From: Undibacterium sp. CCC3.4 | Lineage (GTDB): Bacteria > Pseudomonadota > Gammaproteobacteria > Burkholderiales > Burkholderiaceae_D | Direction: 5' to 3' | Length of the DNA: 64,000 nt | Assembly: GCF_034347425.1 (NCBI RefSeq) | Contig: NZ_CP133779.1 | Span: forward strand, 4,092,001 to 4,156,000 | Shown here: in pieces, positions 48,011 to 57,385 of the stretch | How the letters are laid out: each line of letters starts with the position of its first letter | Numbering within the stretch: the stretch's first letter is position 1 | The notes under the pieces: generated by a model | Database searches by the model: none | Seen by the model: only the letters and a program-made list of their open reading frames with translations | Told to the model about the DNA's origin: nothing | Program-made: the position numbers and the translations under genes

Positions 48011-48328
48011 TTAATGAATTTCTTCAACTGCTTGCCCTGCCATCAGAATCGCCGCATGCGAATGGGCCAGCGCGCGCTCTTTATTGTAGTTAGTCAGCAT
48101 GCAGAGTATCGAGCTGTCTTCGAAGCGAAAGCGGGCCAACATCATATTGGAACCGGCCAACTTCAGGATTTGCGAATTATTCAAACCCTCAATCAGATCA
48201 GCAATTTCTTTGCCGATACCGAGACGGAAAATCGCAGTCGCCTTATCGGCCCGAATCATTTGCTGCGCAAGCATTAAGTAGCTTAAATTTGCATCGCGGA
48301 TTTCAGCCATCATATCGTTCTGTGTCAT
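48011..48328 (-). CDS. flhD: Flagellar transcriptional activator FlhD
   Basis: 105-residue partner of FlhC. The family pattern E-I-R-D-A-N-L-S-Y-L-M-L-A-Q-Q-M-I-R-A-D-K-A-T-A is intact at positions 9-32, with F-R-L-G following. As the first gene of the long motility block it is the entry point for flagellar regulation; a cluster of inverted repeats lies upstream. Confidence 0.95.
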   Translation of the reverse strand: MTQNDMMAEIRDANLSYLMLAQQMIRADKATAIFRLGIGKEIADLIEGLNNSQILKLAGSNMMLARFRFEDSSILCMLTNYNKERALAHSHAAILMAGQAVEEIH

Positions 48329-48422
48329 GTTCCCACCCTCCGTTCGTTTTCAAAGGCCAGATTCTCTTGCCAGTGAGACAGATTGTGAGCGAGCGCAAAA
48401 ACGCCGTGTATAGGCGTGCGTC

Positions 48423-48509
48423 GGTATTTATTTCCGGAAAAATAGGAGTATTCCTGTAGGATAAATACCTACAAGAAATATTTGATGGTGAAACCGAAAT
48501 AAAGTTTCA
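48423..48509. promoter_or_regulatory. Nested inverted repeats upstream of flhDC
   Basis: GGTATTTAT (48423-48431) and ATAAATACC (48461-48469) form an outer inverted repeat. Between them are TTTCCGGAAA (48431-48440, perfect palindrome) and AGGAGTATTCCT (48444-48455). TGAAAC-N9-GTTTCA follows at 48489-48509. They lie 95-180 bases before the flhD ATG, where regulator sites for a flagellar master operon would be expected. The proteins that bind are unknown. Confidence 0.5.
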
Positions 48510-48798
48510 ACCTGACTGAGTTGTGAGCTTGTGCCTTGATTTTAAAAATATCATTCAAAATCAAAAGCTTAAGCGAAAAACAGAGAACTTATTCTCATCT
48601 CTCACTTACATTAACGGCAGTGATTTCGAAAACTTTAGGGTCTTTTGAAAATAAATTTAAAATATTTTTACTTGATTACTTAACGGCAGCGGGCGGAAAA
48701 ACTTTAATTATTTTTGAAAATATTTTTCAAGTTTGTCCGTTTGTGCAAATTCACAACAGCGAAAGCTGCTTTTTCCTGCAAAAACGGCATACGCAGGC
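48510..48798. other. AT-rich non-coding stretch with two degenerate direct repeats
   Basis: Much more A+T-rich than its surroundings, with no gene. Two imperfect direct repeats of about 55 bases start with TTAACGGCAG at 48611 and 48680, each followed by GAAAA-CTTTA and TTTTGAAAAT blocks. It lies between the flhD upstream region and the dnaQ terminator. Confidence 0.55.
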
Positions 48799-48801
48799 AA
48801 A

Positions 48802-48827
48802 AAAAATCCCTACGAGCAGGGATTTTT
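48802..48827 (-). terminator. Rho-independent terminator of dnaQ
   Basis: On the minus strand AAAAATCCCT pairs with AGGGATTTTT around a 6-base loop and runs into eight T. It begins 28 bases past the dnaQ stop. The opposite strand also has a T-run. Confidence 0.88.
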
Positions 48828-48854
48828 GTTCAAACCAGTGACAAAGCAACTTAA

Positions 48855-49568
48855 TCAGATGCCGCGCCAAATACAAGGCTGACGCAATTGCTTATCCAAG
48901 GCTCCGAGTACCCCCTCATGCAGAAGCAACTCTTCTTCACTGGCCGGCAAAACTAATAAGTCGCCGAGCGGCAAAGCGATTTCCGGCGCATCGCTCAGCG
49001 ATGCGACCGGCTCATCGACGATATCGATAGCAAAACTGTTTTGTCCGCGCGACATCGCCAAAAAGACATCGGCCAGCAATTCCGCATCCAATAAAGCGCC
49101 ATGCAACTTGCGATGGGCATTCGATACCTCGTAGCGATCACACAGGGCATCGAGGGAATTACGCTTTCCAGGATGCAACTCTTTCGCCTGCACCAAGGTG
49201 TCCGTCACGCGGCCGACTAATTCCTGGAATGGTGCCAAGCCCAAGCGGGTGAATTCGGCATTCAAGAAGCCGACGTCAAACGGCGCGTTATGGATCACGA
49301 CTTCGGCACCGCGCACGTACTCACAGAATTGTTGCGCAATATCAGCAAACTTCGGCTTGTCGCTGAGAAATTCCGTCGTCAAACCATGAACCGCCAAGGC
49401 CCCCTCTTCCGAATCGCGCTCCGGGTTCATATATTGGTGAAAATTATTGCCAGTCAATTTACGGTTGACTAATTCGACACAGCCGATTTCAATGATACGG
49501 TTGCCCTCGCGCGCATTGAGGCCAGTGGTTTCGGTATCGAGCACGATTTGACGTGAGGTTTTATTCAT
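48855..49568 (-). CDS. dnaQ: DNA polymerase III epsilon subunit DnaQ
   Basis: Proofreading 3'-5' exonuclease. The 237 residues show ExoI L-D-T-E-T-T-G (Asp11, Glu13), ExoII H-N-A-P-F-D-V-G-F-L-N and ExoIII H-G-A-L-L-D-A-E-L-L-A-D-V. The C-terminal tail that binds the alpha subunit is present. I start at the ATG 49568, directly before the conserved strand. It is followed by a terminator and preceded by tilS 49 bases away, possibly as the last gene of accA-tilS-dnaQ. Confidence 0.96.
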   Translation of the reverse strand: MNKTSRQIVLDTETTGLNAREGNRIIEIGCVELVNRKLTGNNFHQYMNPERDSEEGALAVHGLTTEFLSDKPKFADIAQQFCEYVRGAEVVIHNAPFDVGFLNAEFTRLGLAPFQELVGRVTDTLVQAKELHPGKRNSLDALCDRYEVSNAHRKLHGALLDAELLADVFLAMSRGQNSFAIDIVDEPVASLSDAPEIALPLGDLLVLPASEEELLLHEGVLGALDKQLRQPCIWRGI

Positions 49569-49616
49569 CACACACTCCAATAAATAATTCAGGAATAAAA
49601 TGTAGCGTCCGCATCT

Positions 49617-51038
49617 TCACACCGCAGCGGGATCAGGCACCCATTCCAAGGCATATTTTTCGCCATGCTGCTCTGAGCAGTAAGCCGACTGCATCCCTAC
49701 CCCAGCCGCATACAATAACTGCGCACCGCTGGAAACGAAAGGCAATTGCTGCCGAATCCAGAACGGAATCTGCAAACTCTGATAATGGCTCTTCATATCA
49801 CGCGTCGGTCGGTTGGCGGCCAATTTAAGTCGCTCACCACCACGGCGCAAATGCAAAGTCAAACACTGCTGCTGCATATAGTCGCCGGCAAAACCGTGTT
49901 CCGCCGCGTGAAAATGCAAACGCCCACGAAATGCCGGAAAATCGAGTACCGCCTCGCCGCGCCAAAAAAAATCCTGACTCAGTACCGGCAGCGCTTCATC
50001 GTACTCGTCCAGCAGCGGCACCGGCGCTTGCCGCGGCGCGGCATAGATACAGCCTTGGTAGCGATGCAGCGCCAAGGCTTCATGATAGATGGTGATGCGG
50101 GCATTGTCTTTAGCCGCAAACAATTGCTTACGCATTTCCAGTAAGCGCGCCGTCGATGGCATGCGCGCACCTGATTGGCCCAACCATAAACGCAGCACAT
50201 GATTGATGCGCTCATCGGAGAGCGCTTGCAAGGCCGACACAGCCAAGCCTTGGCCAAGCCGGCACGCCGCCATATCGTCGGCGGCCAGTGCTTCGATCAG
50301 CGCTTGCGCGGCTTGGGTGTGCCGGGCCGCGCGACCCATGCGGGCAGCAAATCCGGGGACGATATTTTCCAACAAGGGCATGACCTGATGACGCAATGCG
50401 TTACGGGTAAAGCGCAGATCGGCGTTCGATTCATCCTCGATGTGTTGCAGAGCATGCTCGGCCGCATACTCGGCCAAACTCGCACGCGATTCTTGCAACA
50501 AGGGCCGCAACATCACCAAGGTGGGGTGACCGAGCAAGGTCGGCGCAGTATTCCAACTATCCATACCAGACAAGCCGGCGACGCCCGAGCCACGCAACAT
50601 TTGCATGAGTAAGGTTTCAGCCTGATCGTCTTGATGGTGTGCTGCCATTAAAAACTGGCTATCCGCGGCCAGGCACAGTCGGCCCAGAGCAAGGTAGCGC
50701 GCACTGCGCGCACTGCCCTCAAGGCCGGCAGCATCGCCACGATTGACGCTGACACGCTCGAATGCAAACGGCACCTGCAGCGCCGCGCAGGTGGCGGCGC
50801 AATGCGCCAACCAAGCGTCGGCATGCGGACTGAGTCCATGATGAATATGCAGGGCATGCAGCGGCAGTTGCTGCTGTTTCGCATACGCGGCGGCCAGTAC
50901 CAAGAGCACCGAGGAATCGAGGCCACCGCTGTAAGCAAGCGCCAAACCACCACGCAGCGGTGCGACGGCAGCAAACACGGCCTCCAAATTGGCCGCAAAA
51001 CGCTGCGCCAAGGCGCTCATCGAACTACCGTGACTCAT
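49617..51038 (-). CDS. tilS: tRNA(Ile)-lysidine synthase TilS
   Basis: Converts C34 of tRNA-Ile(CAU) to lysidine using ATP and lysine, an essential decoding step. The PP-loop S-G-G-L-D-S-S is at about residues 36-42, with [13 protein letters not shown] and [11 protein letters not shown]-terminal TilS_C domain (R-R-G-G-E-R) closes the 473 residues. Its ATG overlaps the accA stop by four bases, a common betaproteobacterial accA-tilS arrangement. Confidence 0.96.
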   Translation of the reverse strand: MSHGSSMSALAQRFAANLEAVFAAVAPLRGGLALAYSGGLDSSVLLVLAAAYAKQQQLPLHALHIHHGLSPHADAWLAHCAATCAALQVPFAFERVSVNRGDAAGLEGSARSARYLALGRLCLAADSQFLMAAHHQDDQAETLLMQMLRGSGVAGLSGMDSWNTAPTLLGHPTLVMLRPLLQESRASLAEYAAEHALQHIEDESNADLRFTRNALRHQVMPLLENIVPGFAARMGRAARHTQAAQALIEALAADDMAACRLGQGLAVSALQALSDERINHVLRLWLGQSGARMPSTARLLEMRKQLFAAKDNARITIYHEALALHRYQGCIYAAPRQAPVPLLDEYDEALPVLSQDFFWRGEAVLDFPAFRGRLHFHAAEHGFAGDYMQQQCLTLHLRRGGERLKLAANRPTRDMKSHYQSLQIPFWIRQQLPFVSSGAQLLYAAGVGMQSAYCSEQHGEKYALEWVPDPAAV

Positions 51039-52009
51039 TCTGCCGGCTTGGTTTCCTTGAACTTACCGTAGCTCAACAATTTCTCATGTCGCGCTGCCAG
51101 CAAATCCTTGGTTTTCATGCCTTGGAATTGACGCAAAGTATCGGCCAAAGCACGTTTGACCAAAGCACACATTTGCTTAGGATCACGGTGCGCGCCACCC
51201 AAGGGTTCGTTGACAATTTTATCGATCAAGCCCATCGCTTTCAAGCGATGCGCGGTCAGACCCAGCGCTTCAGCCGCATCGGACGCCCGCTCGGCAGTTT
51301 TCCACAAGATCGAGGCACAGCCTTCCGGTGAAATCACGGAATACGTAGCGTACTGCAACATCAACACGGCGTCACCCACCGCCAAAGCCAAGGCGCCGCC
51401 GGAACCACCCTCACCGATGATGGTGGTAATGAGCGGCACTTTCAATTCAGCCATGACATACAAATTGCGACCGATCGCCTCCGATTGACTGCGCTCTTCG
51501 GCATCAATGCCGGGCCAAGCGCCCGTGGTATCGACGAAGGTAAATACCGGGATATCGAATTTTTCCGCTAACTTCATCAGGCGCATCGCTTTGCGATAGC
51601 CTTCCGGTTTCGGCATGCCGAAATTACGCAGAGCACGTTCTTTCGTGTCGCGCCCTTTCTGATGACCGATTACCATGCAAGCTTGGCCATTAAAGCGCGC
51701 CAAACCACCAACGATAGACAAATCATCGGCAAAGCCGCGGTCGCCGTGCAATTCATGAAAATCGGTAAACATTTGATTGATGTAATCAAGTGTGTACGGG
51801 CGCTGCGGATGACGAGAAATTTGAGAAACTTGCCAAGGCGTTAATTTCGCATAAACGTCTTTGGTCAGCATCTGACTTTTTTTAGACAAGCGGTCGATTT
51901 CTTCGGAAATATCGACGGCGGAATCATCTTGAACAAAGCGCAATTCTTCTATCTTTGTTTCGAGTTCAGCAATAGATTGCTCAAAGCTCAGGAATGTCGT
52001 TTTAGTCAT
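51035..52009 (-). CDS. accA: Acetyl-CoA carboxylase carboxyltransferase subunit alpha AccA
   Basis: With AccD forms the carboxyltransferase that makes malonyl-CoA for fatty-acid synthesis. The 324 residues include [42 protein letters not shown] and [12 protein letters not shown] ribosome site (GGAGG) precedes the ATG. It is the first gene of the accA-tilS(-dnaQ) unit. Confidence 0.98.
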   Translation of the reverse strand: MTKTTFLSFEQSIAELETKIEELRFVQDDSAVDISEEIDRLSKKSQMLTKDVYAKLTPWQVSQISRHPQRPYTLDYINQMFTDFHELHGDRGFADDLSIVGGLARFNGQACMVIGHQKGRDTKERALRNFGMPKPEGYRKAMRLMKLAEKFDIPVFTFVDTTGAWPGIDAEERSQSEAIGRNLYVMAELKVPLITTIIGEGGSGGALALAVGDAVLMLQYATYSVISPEGCASILWKTAERASDAAEALGLTAHRLKAMGLIDKIVNEPLGGAHRDPKQMCALVKRALADTLRQFQGMKTKDLLAARHEKLLSYGKFKETKPAE

Positions 52010-52598
52010 CGTGCCTCCTTAAATCCACACGAGTTGAAAATACTTGCTATTCAATGCGCCAGGCAAATTTGCCTGCATGCGGAAGCCAGCGTGCGCCATG
52101 ATTTCCGCGTGCGTCATCGCCCGCTATCAAAGCAAGCGATATCAGCGCATTAAAAAATAATATTACTTCACGCAGCCTGACGGCCGTCGTTTAAATATCG
52201 GAACGGAGCAGATTAAATATCAAAAACAAGCTTTCTGTCCAGCTTCGTTTGTAAAAATTGAAGTTAAGCAAAGAAATCCTGTCTTTGTCGCCTATTTTCG
52301 CTTATTTTACTTTGCTTAAAATCGCCAGCCCACCTGCATACGAGGGAAAATCACGCTACAATGCGCTCGGCTACGAGGATGCGGCTGCGCAGATTGATGA
52401 AAAAACATCAAAATATCGTCCATCGTGCACGCGTCTCGCATCTTTTTATCTTTTCAAGCACATTTTTCGTGCTTATTTGATATGATCAGTATCAATGAGG
52501 TGAGCAGCCTGCCGGATTAGCCGGCGCAATGCCGCGACGCACGAGTATAACATTGCCGCCCCCTATGCAATCAAGCTCTGACAACCAGTGAGAATAGT
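52010..52598. other. 589-base divergent intergenic region with inverted repeats
   Basis: No gene is convincing here. Adjacent structures sit 70-145 bases before the TPR gene: AAGCAC-N7-GTGCTT (52456-52474), TTGATA-N7-TATCAA (52477-52495, with TGATCA inside) and GCCGG-ATTAG-CCGGC (52511-52525). They may be operators or leader-RNA hairpins. A 75-codon frame starting with TTG at 52258 lacks any family feature. Confidence 0.5.
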
Positions 52599-53573
52599 AT
52601 GCGCCCCATTTTAAAGAAGCTCTTCGTCCTATCACAATTGACCTTGGCTATCTTGAGCGTCTCGGCATTTGCCGATGAGGTCAGTGATATCGACAAACTG
52701 ATCCGTGCCGGTCAAACCGTCGAAGCCCTGCGCAAAGTCGACACGGCCCTGGTGCTGCATCCCAAAGATGCGCAAATGCGCTTCCTGAAGGGTTTGATTC
52801 TGACCCAACAAAATAAACCAAGCGATGCCATCACGGTATTTTCCAAGCTCAGCGACGATTATCCCGAACTGCCCGAGCCGTACAATAATTTAGCCGTTCT
52901 GTATGCCGCCAACGGCCAGTACGATAAAGCCCGCAGCTCGTTGGAGTCGGCCATACGGGTCAACCCGACTTATGGTACGGCGCAAGAAAATCTTGGTGAT
53001 GTGTATGCCAAACTGGCTAGCCAAGCTTACGATAAAGCCTTGCAACTCGACCCTGGCAATGCCACGGCGAAGCAAAAATCCACCCTTGTGCATACTTTAG
53101 TCGGCAACCCACCTAGCGGCACGAATGCGAAAGTCGCGGCAAAAACGCCACCGACCGCTACCCAAACCGGGCAGAAGCCGGTCGGTATGGTCGAACTGCA
53201 GGCCAAAGCCGATGCCGGTAAAACCTTAGCTCCCGAGCAAGCAGAACTGATACGTAAGATAAAAAATTGGGCGCAAGTTTGGAGCGAAAAAAATACCGAG
53301 GCCTACCTCGCACATTACGCGCCGGATTTTCAACCGGCCAGCGGCGCAGCGCATAAAACTTGGGTAGAGGAAAGACGCAACCGTATCGGTAGCAAAGGCC
53401 GCATCGAAGTCAAACTGGAAGACATCAAAGTTGCCGTAAATGGCGATACGGCAACCGTTCAATTTCGCCAGATTTACACTTCTGACAAATTGACCGAGAA
53501 AAACAGCAAAACCCTGGTGCTGGCAAAAACCGATGGCAAATGGCTGATCAAACAAGAGCGCGCGGCTAACTGA
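52599..53573 (+). CDS. Exported TPR protein with C-terminal NTF2/Cds6-like domain (paralogue 1)
   Basis: 324 residues: a signal peptide (cut after S-A-F-A, about residue 25), three or four tetratricopeptide repeats (about 28-155, with P-E-P-Y-N-N-L-A-V-L-Y-A and N-P-T-Y-G-T-A-Q-E-N-L-G-D-V-Y-A), a variable Pro/Thr linker and a C-terminal domain of about 110 residues. That domain starts at K-N-W-A-Q-V-W-S-E-K-N-T-E-A-Y-L and holds R-R-N-R-I-G-S-K-G-R-I. It recurs in the next two genes and looks like the SnoaL/NTF2-fold domain attached to L,D-transpeptidases. Function is unknown; a periplasmic cell-wall role is suggested by the neighbours. Confidence 0.82.
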   Translation: MRPILKKLFVLSQLTLAILSVSAFADEVSDIDKLIRAGQTVEALRKVDTALVLHPKDAQMRFLKGLILTQQNKPSDAITVFSKLSDDYPELPEPYNNLAVLYAANGQYDKARSSLESAIRVNPTYGTAQENLGDVYAKLASQAYDKALQLDPGNATAKQKSTLVHTLVGNPPSGTNAKVAAKTPPTATQTGQKPVGMVELQAKADAGKTLAPEQAELIRKIKNWAQVWSEKNTEAYLAHYAPDFQPASGAAHKTWVEERRNRIGSKGRIEVKLEDIKVAVNGDTATVQFRQIYTSDKLTEKNSKTLVLAKTDGKWLIKQERAAN

Positions 53574-53588
53574 AGCGGGCGCATGCTT

Positions 53589-53660
53589 GCGGCGCGGAGA
53601 GGTGACTGCTCCGGTTAACAGATTGCGCCGCTCAGTGTTAAAAATAAATAAAAAAAAACG
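53589..53660 (+). terminator. Possible terminator/attenuator between the TPR paralogues
   Basis: GCGGCGC (53589-53595) can pair with GCGCCGC (53625-53631) across a 29-base loop, followed by an A/T-rich stretch. The signal is weak. Confidence 0.25.
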
Positions 53661-53826
53661 ATAATGAGACGCTCAGTACGCATGTTTGTAGGGGTAAAAG
53701 CCCAAGCCCGCGCACTTATTTGATAAGATGACGCTTTGCTGTCGCTACATTCGGCTTGAGCTGCCGCTTTTACACTCTACTTCATTTCATGCCCCAGCAA
53801 ACTCTAAGAACACTAACCCGTACACC

Positions 53827-54864
53827 ATGCGCCACATTTTAAGAAGTGTCTTCGTAATTTCCCACTTGTCGCTCGCATTGACGGCCATGCCGTCGTTCGC
53901 AGATGAGGGCGGCGACGTCAGCAAATTGTTGCGAACTGGCCAAACTGCCGAAGCTTTACGGAAAGTCGATGGGGCGCTGGCGACGCGTCCGAAAGATGCG
54001 CAATTGCGTTTTCTTAAAGGCTTGATACTGACCGAACAAAACAAAACAGTCGAAGCGATCAGTATCTTCAGCAAACTCACCGATGATTATCCGGAATTGC
54101 CAGAACCGTATAATAATTTGGCCGTCTTATACGCATCTGCTGGGCAATACGACAAAGCGCGCGCGGCACTGGAGATGGCGATCCGTACCAATCCTGTCTA
54201 CAGTACGGCGCATGAAAACCTCGGTGATATCTATGCCAAACTGGCCAGCCAAGCTTACGGTAAGGCACTGCAACTCGACTCTGGTAATAGCGTAGCGAAA
54301 TTAAAATTAACTTTGGTGCACAATTTGGTCGGCAATGTGACCGGTGGCACCAATCCGAAACCAGATCCCAAAACAGCCGTGTCGGCACCTCTGCCAACCC
54401 CCGTACCGGCGTTGGCACAAGCCAAGCAAACACCAGTGCCGCCGGCGAAAATCGAAGCGGCACCGAGCAAAGCGACGCCGCTGGTCAAAACAGAACCAGT
54501 CAAACCACGTCCGCCGGTTGATCGCGATGAAGACGATGTCATCAAAGTGGTGGAAAACTGGGCTAAAGCCTGGAGCAATAAAGAAACCAATACTTATCTG
54601 TCGTACTATGCGAAAGATTTTCAAGCCCCGAAAGGCATGAGCCGCAAAGCTTGGGCCGAAGAGCGGCGTGACCGTATCGAGGGCAAGGGTCGCATCAATG
54701 TCAAAATTGAAGGCTTAAAAGTGAGCATAGATGGTTCGCTCGCGACAGTAAAATTTCGCCAAATTTACACTTCCGATAAACTGACTGCCAATAGTCGAAA
54801 AACGCTGAATATGAGCAAAATCGATGGTAAATGGCAAATCAAGCAGGAGCGCGCGGGCAGTTGA
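53827..54864 (+). CDS. Exported TPR protein with C-terminal NTF2/Cds6-like domain (paralogue 2)
   Basis: 345 residues, clearly a tandem duplicate of the preceding gene: the signal peptide, T-A-E-A-L-R-K-V-D, L-R-F-L-K-G-L-I-L-T-E-Q-N-K, P-E-P-Y-N-N-L-A-V-L-Y-A and the C-terminal E-E-R-R-D-R-I-E-G-K-G-R-I all align. The linker is longer and Pro/Ala/Lys-rich (about 180-240). I start at the ATG 53827 because it opens the signal peptide; the longer frame adds 33 unrelated residues. The stop overlaps the transpeptidase start by one base (TGATG). Confidence 0.82.
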   Translation: MRHILRSVFVISHLSLALTAMPSFADEGGDVSKLLRTGQTAEALRKVDGALATRPKDAQLRFLKGLILTEQNKTVEAISIFSKLTDDYPELPEPYNNLAVLYASAGQYDKARAALEMAIRTNPVYSTAHENLGDIYAKLASQAYGKALQLDSGNSVAKLKLTLVHNLVGNVTGGTNPKPDPKTAVSAPLPTPVPALAQAKQTPVPPAKIEAAPSKATPLVKTEPVKPRPPVDRDEDDVIKVVENWAKAWSNKETNTYLSYYAKDFQAPKGMSRKAWAEERRDRIEGKGRINVKIEGLKVSIDGSLATVKFRQIYTSDKLTANSRKTLNMSKIDGKWQIKQERAGS

Positions 54865-56120
54865 TGGCTTTCTTTGCTTATAACCTTACTTCTGCCAAGC
54901 TGGTGACGAAGTTGAGCCGCTACGTCCTGCTCTTCATTGCCGCTGCCGCCCTCAGCGTCTGCTTTACTGAGGCGCAAGCACGCAAGTCGCCGGTCTTTGA
55001 GAGTCGTGTCGCGGCAGCCCCGAACCCAGATGAATTGCTCGCCGAAGTGTATCAACATTTAGCGGCCAACGAGTTGCAAGCTGCGCAAACTAAAGTTGAT
55101 CAGTTGATCGCCGCGTACCCACTGTTTCAGCTCGCGCATTTAATCCGCGGTGATTTGCTACTCATGCACTCGCGTCCGGTCAGCAGTTTCGGCGGCGGTG
55201 CCGGTGCCAGTGCCGATAAACTCAAAGATATGCGCGATGAAGCAACTGCGCGCATCAAAGCTTACCGTGAGCGTCCGGCAGCTGATCTGGTGCCGAGTCC
55301 GGTACTGCAATTGCGTGACGATCAAAAACAGGTACTCGTGATCGACGCCGTCAAGGCCAGATTATATCTGTATGAAAACAGCGGCGGACAGTTGAAGTTA
55401 CTGAGCGACCATTACATCAGCCACGGCAAATTCGGCCTGAATAAGATCAAAGAAGGCGACCAAAGAACACCAGTTGGCGTGTATTACATCACCAGCCGCT
55501 TGTCTGGCAGTAAATTGCCCGATTTTTATGGCCCCGGTGCTCTGCCCCTGAACTACCCGAATGAATGGGATAAGGTGAACGGCCGCAGTGGTTCCGGTAT
55601 TTGGTTGCATGGCATGCCCTCGACCAGCTTCAGCCGCCCACCGTTCGCCTCCGACGGCTGCGTGGTGCTGACCAATTTCGATTTCATGAAAATTTCCGGG
55701 CTCATCGACATAGGCAAAACCCCGGTGATCATCAGCGAGCATCTGGAATTCATCACGCGTGCGCAATGGTCGGCCGATAAACAGTTGGCCAGCAACTTGT
55801 TGGAAGAGTGGCGGCGCGATATGGAAAGTCGGAATGCCAATCGGATTTTCGCCAATTACTCGCGCAACTTCAAAACCATGCAAGCAGAAGACCTGAACAC
55901 TTGGTTTGCGCGTCAACGCCAAATCTGGGAACTCGGCTCGACACCACTGATACAATTGAAAGACGTGACGCAATTCCGTTACCCCGGCAAAGATGAGATC
56001 ATCGTCAGCACGTTTACCCAAGAAACCCAAGCCGGCAAGAGCCACTCGAGCATACGCAAGCGCCAATACTGGCTCAAAGAAGCCGGTAAATGGCGCATCA
56101 TTTATGAAGCCGCTCTCTGA
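54864..56120 (+). CDS. L,D-transpeptidase (YkuD) with C-terminal NTF2/Cds6-like domain
   Basis: Periplasmic peptidoglycan-modifying enzyme of about 418 residues. A signal anchor (about 15-35) is followed by a short helical repeat region, the YkuD domain (about 150-290) and a C-terminal domain resembling that of the two preceding proteins (W-R-R-D-M-E-S-R-N-A-N to the end). Catalytic residues are seen as H-G-M in I-W-L-H-G-M and Cys in A-S-D-G-C-V-V-L. The ATG at 54864 shares its A with the upstream TGA, which decides the start. Such enzymes form 3-3 cross-links or attach lipoproteins; which one cannot be told here. Confidence 0.9.
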   Translation: MAFFAYNLTSAKLVTKLSRYVLLFIAAAALSVCFTEAQARKSPVFESRVAAAPNPDELLAEVYQHLAANELQAAQTKVDQLIAAYPLFQLAHLIRGDLLLMHSRPVSSFGGGAGASADKLKDMRDEATARIKAYRERPAADLVPSPVLQLRDDQKQVLVIDAVKARLYLYENSGGQLKLLSDHYISHGKFGLNKIKEGDQRTPVGVYYITSRLSGSKLPDFYGPGALPLNYPNEWDKVNGRSGSGIWLHGMPSTSFSRPPFASDGCVVLTNFDFMKISGLIDIGKTPVIISEHLEFITRAQWSADKQLASNLLEEWRRDMESRNANRIFANYSRNFKTMQAEDLNTWFARQRQIWELGSTPLIQLKDVTQFRYPGKDEIIVSTFTQETQAGKSHSSIRKRQYWLKEAGKWRIIYEAAL

Positions 56121-56176
56121 GCAGGCTGCTCGCCGCCGGCTGTGCCGGATTTTTTCATCCCTACACTAAAATTACC

Positions 56177-56839
56177 ATGAGCCAAATTCGTCGCCAATTT
56201 TTGACCCTCTTGTGCAGTACACTGTGCGGCCTCAGCTTCTGCCAAGCGGGCGCGGCCGAACTGCCCAAGGTCTCGATCAAAACCAATCTCGGTGAGATTG
56301 TCATCGAACTTTACCCCGACGCGGCACCGAAAACCGTCGCTAATTTTCTGGCTTACGTCAAGAGCGGGCAATATAAGGGTACACTGTTTCATCGGGTTAT
56401 CGATAATTTCATGGTGCAAGGTGGCGGTTACGACAAGAATTTCAAAGAAAAAGCGGTACGCCCGGCGATCGTTTCTGAATCGCGCAGCGCGCTGGACCAC
56501 GGTTTGAAAAATACCAAAGGCACGCTGGCGATGGCACGCACCGAAGACCCGAATTCGGCGACGGCGCAGTTTTTCATCAATGTCAAAGACAATGATTTTC
56601 TCGATCACCAGATTATCCCGGCCGGCGACCCGGTCAGCTTCACTTATCGCGGTAATATAGTCACTGCGCCGCGTCGGCAAGCATTGGCCGCGACGGCTGG
56701 TTACACACCGTTTGGTAAAGTGATACAAGGCATGGACGTGGTCGAAAAAATTCAGACCAGCGCGACCGGCGAGAGCCATATGATGCCGAATGTACCAAAT
56801 AAAAACATCGTCATTGAATCGGCGACTGTTATAAAATAA
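56177..56839 (+). CDS. ppiA: Periplasmic cyclophilin-type peptidyl-prolyl isomerase
   Basis: 220 residues with a signal peptide ending G-A-A (about residue 24) and a cyclophilin domain: [28 protein letters not shown] and the catalytic neighbourhood T-A-Q-F-F-I-N-V. An insertion at about 155-185 ([14 protein letters not shown]) is not in the next gene. It catalyses proline isomerisation during envelope-protein folding. The paralogue ppiB follows after 37 bases. Confidence 0.93.
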   Translation: MSQIRRQFLTLLCSTLCGLSFCQAGAAELPKVSIKTNLGEIVIELYPDAAPKTVANFLAYVKSGQYKGTLFHRVIDNFMVQGGGYDKNFKEKAVRPAIVSESRSALDHGLKNTKGTLAMARTEDPNSATAQFFINVKDNDFLDHQIIPAGDPVSFTYRGNIVTAPRRQALAATAGYTPFGKVIQGMDVVEKIQTSATGESHMMPNVPNKNIVIESATVIK

Positions 56840-56876
56840 TTCCCAGTTTTCATTTCATCATTCATTAAGGAATACC

Positions 56877-57365
56877 ATGGCCGTTATTATGACCACCAAT
56901 CTGGGCACTATCCGTATCGAACTCGATGCTGAAAAAGCGCCGAAAACCGTTGCCAACTTCCTCGCTTACGTCGAAGCCGGCCACTACGCAGGCACGATTT
57001 TTCATCGCGTGATCGACGGCTTCATGATCCAAGGCGGCGGCTTTGAACCGGGCATGACGCAAAAAGACACCCAGGCACCGATCGAAAACGAAGCCAACAA
57101 TGGCTTGAAAAACGAACGCTACACCCTGGCGATGGCACGCACCGGCGCGCCGCATTCGGCCAGCGCCCAGTTCTTCATCAACACTGGCAATAACAGCTTC
57201 CTCGATTTCCCGGGTCAAGATGGCTGGGGCTATTGTGTATTCGGTAAAGTGACCGAAGGTAGCGACATCGTCGACATCATCAAAGCGGTCAAAACATCGC
57301 GTTCCGGTATGTTCCAAGACGTTCCAGTGGAAGACGTCGTCATCCTCAAAGCCGAAATCGTTTAA
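56877..57365 (+). CDS. ppiB: Cytoplasmic cyclophilin-type peptidyl-prolyl isomerase
   Basis: 162 residues without a signal peptide; a complete cyclophilin with [21 protein letters not shown] and [13 protein letters not shown] precedes the ATG. The exported and cytoplasmic cyclophilins in tandem arose by duplication or are a conserved pair. lpxH follows after 20 bases. Confidence 0.96.
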   Translation: MAVIMTTNLGTIRIELDAEKAPKTVANFLAYVEAGHYAGTIFHRVIDGFMIQGGGFEPGMTQKDTQAPIENEANNGLKNERYTLAMARTGAPHSASAQFFINTGNNSFLDFPGQDGWGYCVFGKVTEGSDIVDIIKAVKTSRSGMFQDVPVEDVVILKAEIV

Positions 57366-57385
57366 GCGACGCGAACCTGCTGCCC

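Noticed and set aside
52258..52485. A 75-codon frame starting with TTG
   Set aside because: No ribosome site, no family motif, and it runs into inverted repeats near the downstream promoter.
52477..52495. FNR site before the TPR gene
   Set aside because: The half-sites TTGAT and ATCAA are nine bases apart, not four, so the spacing excludes FNR; kept only as an inverted repeat.
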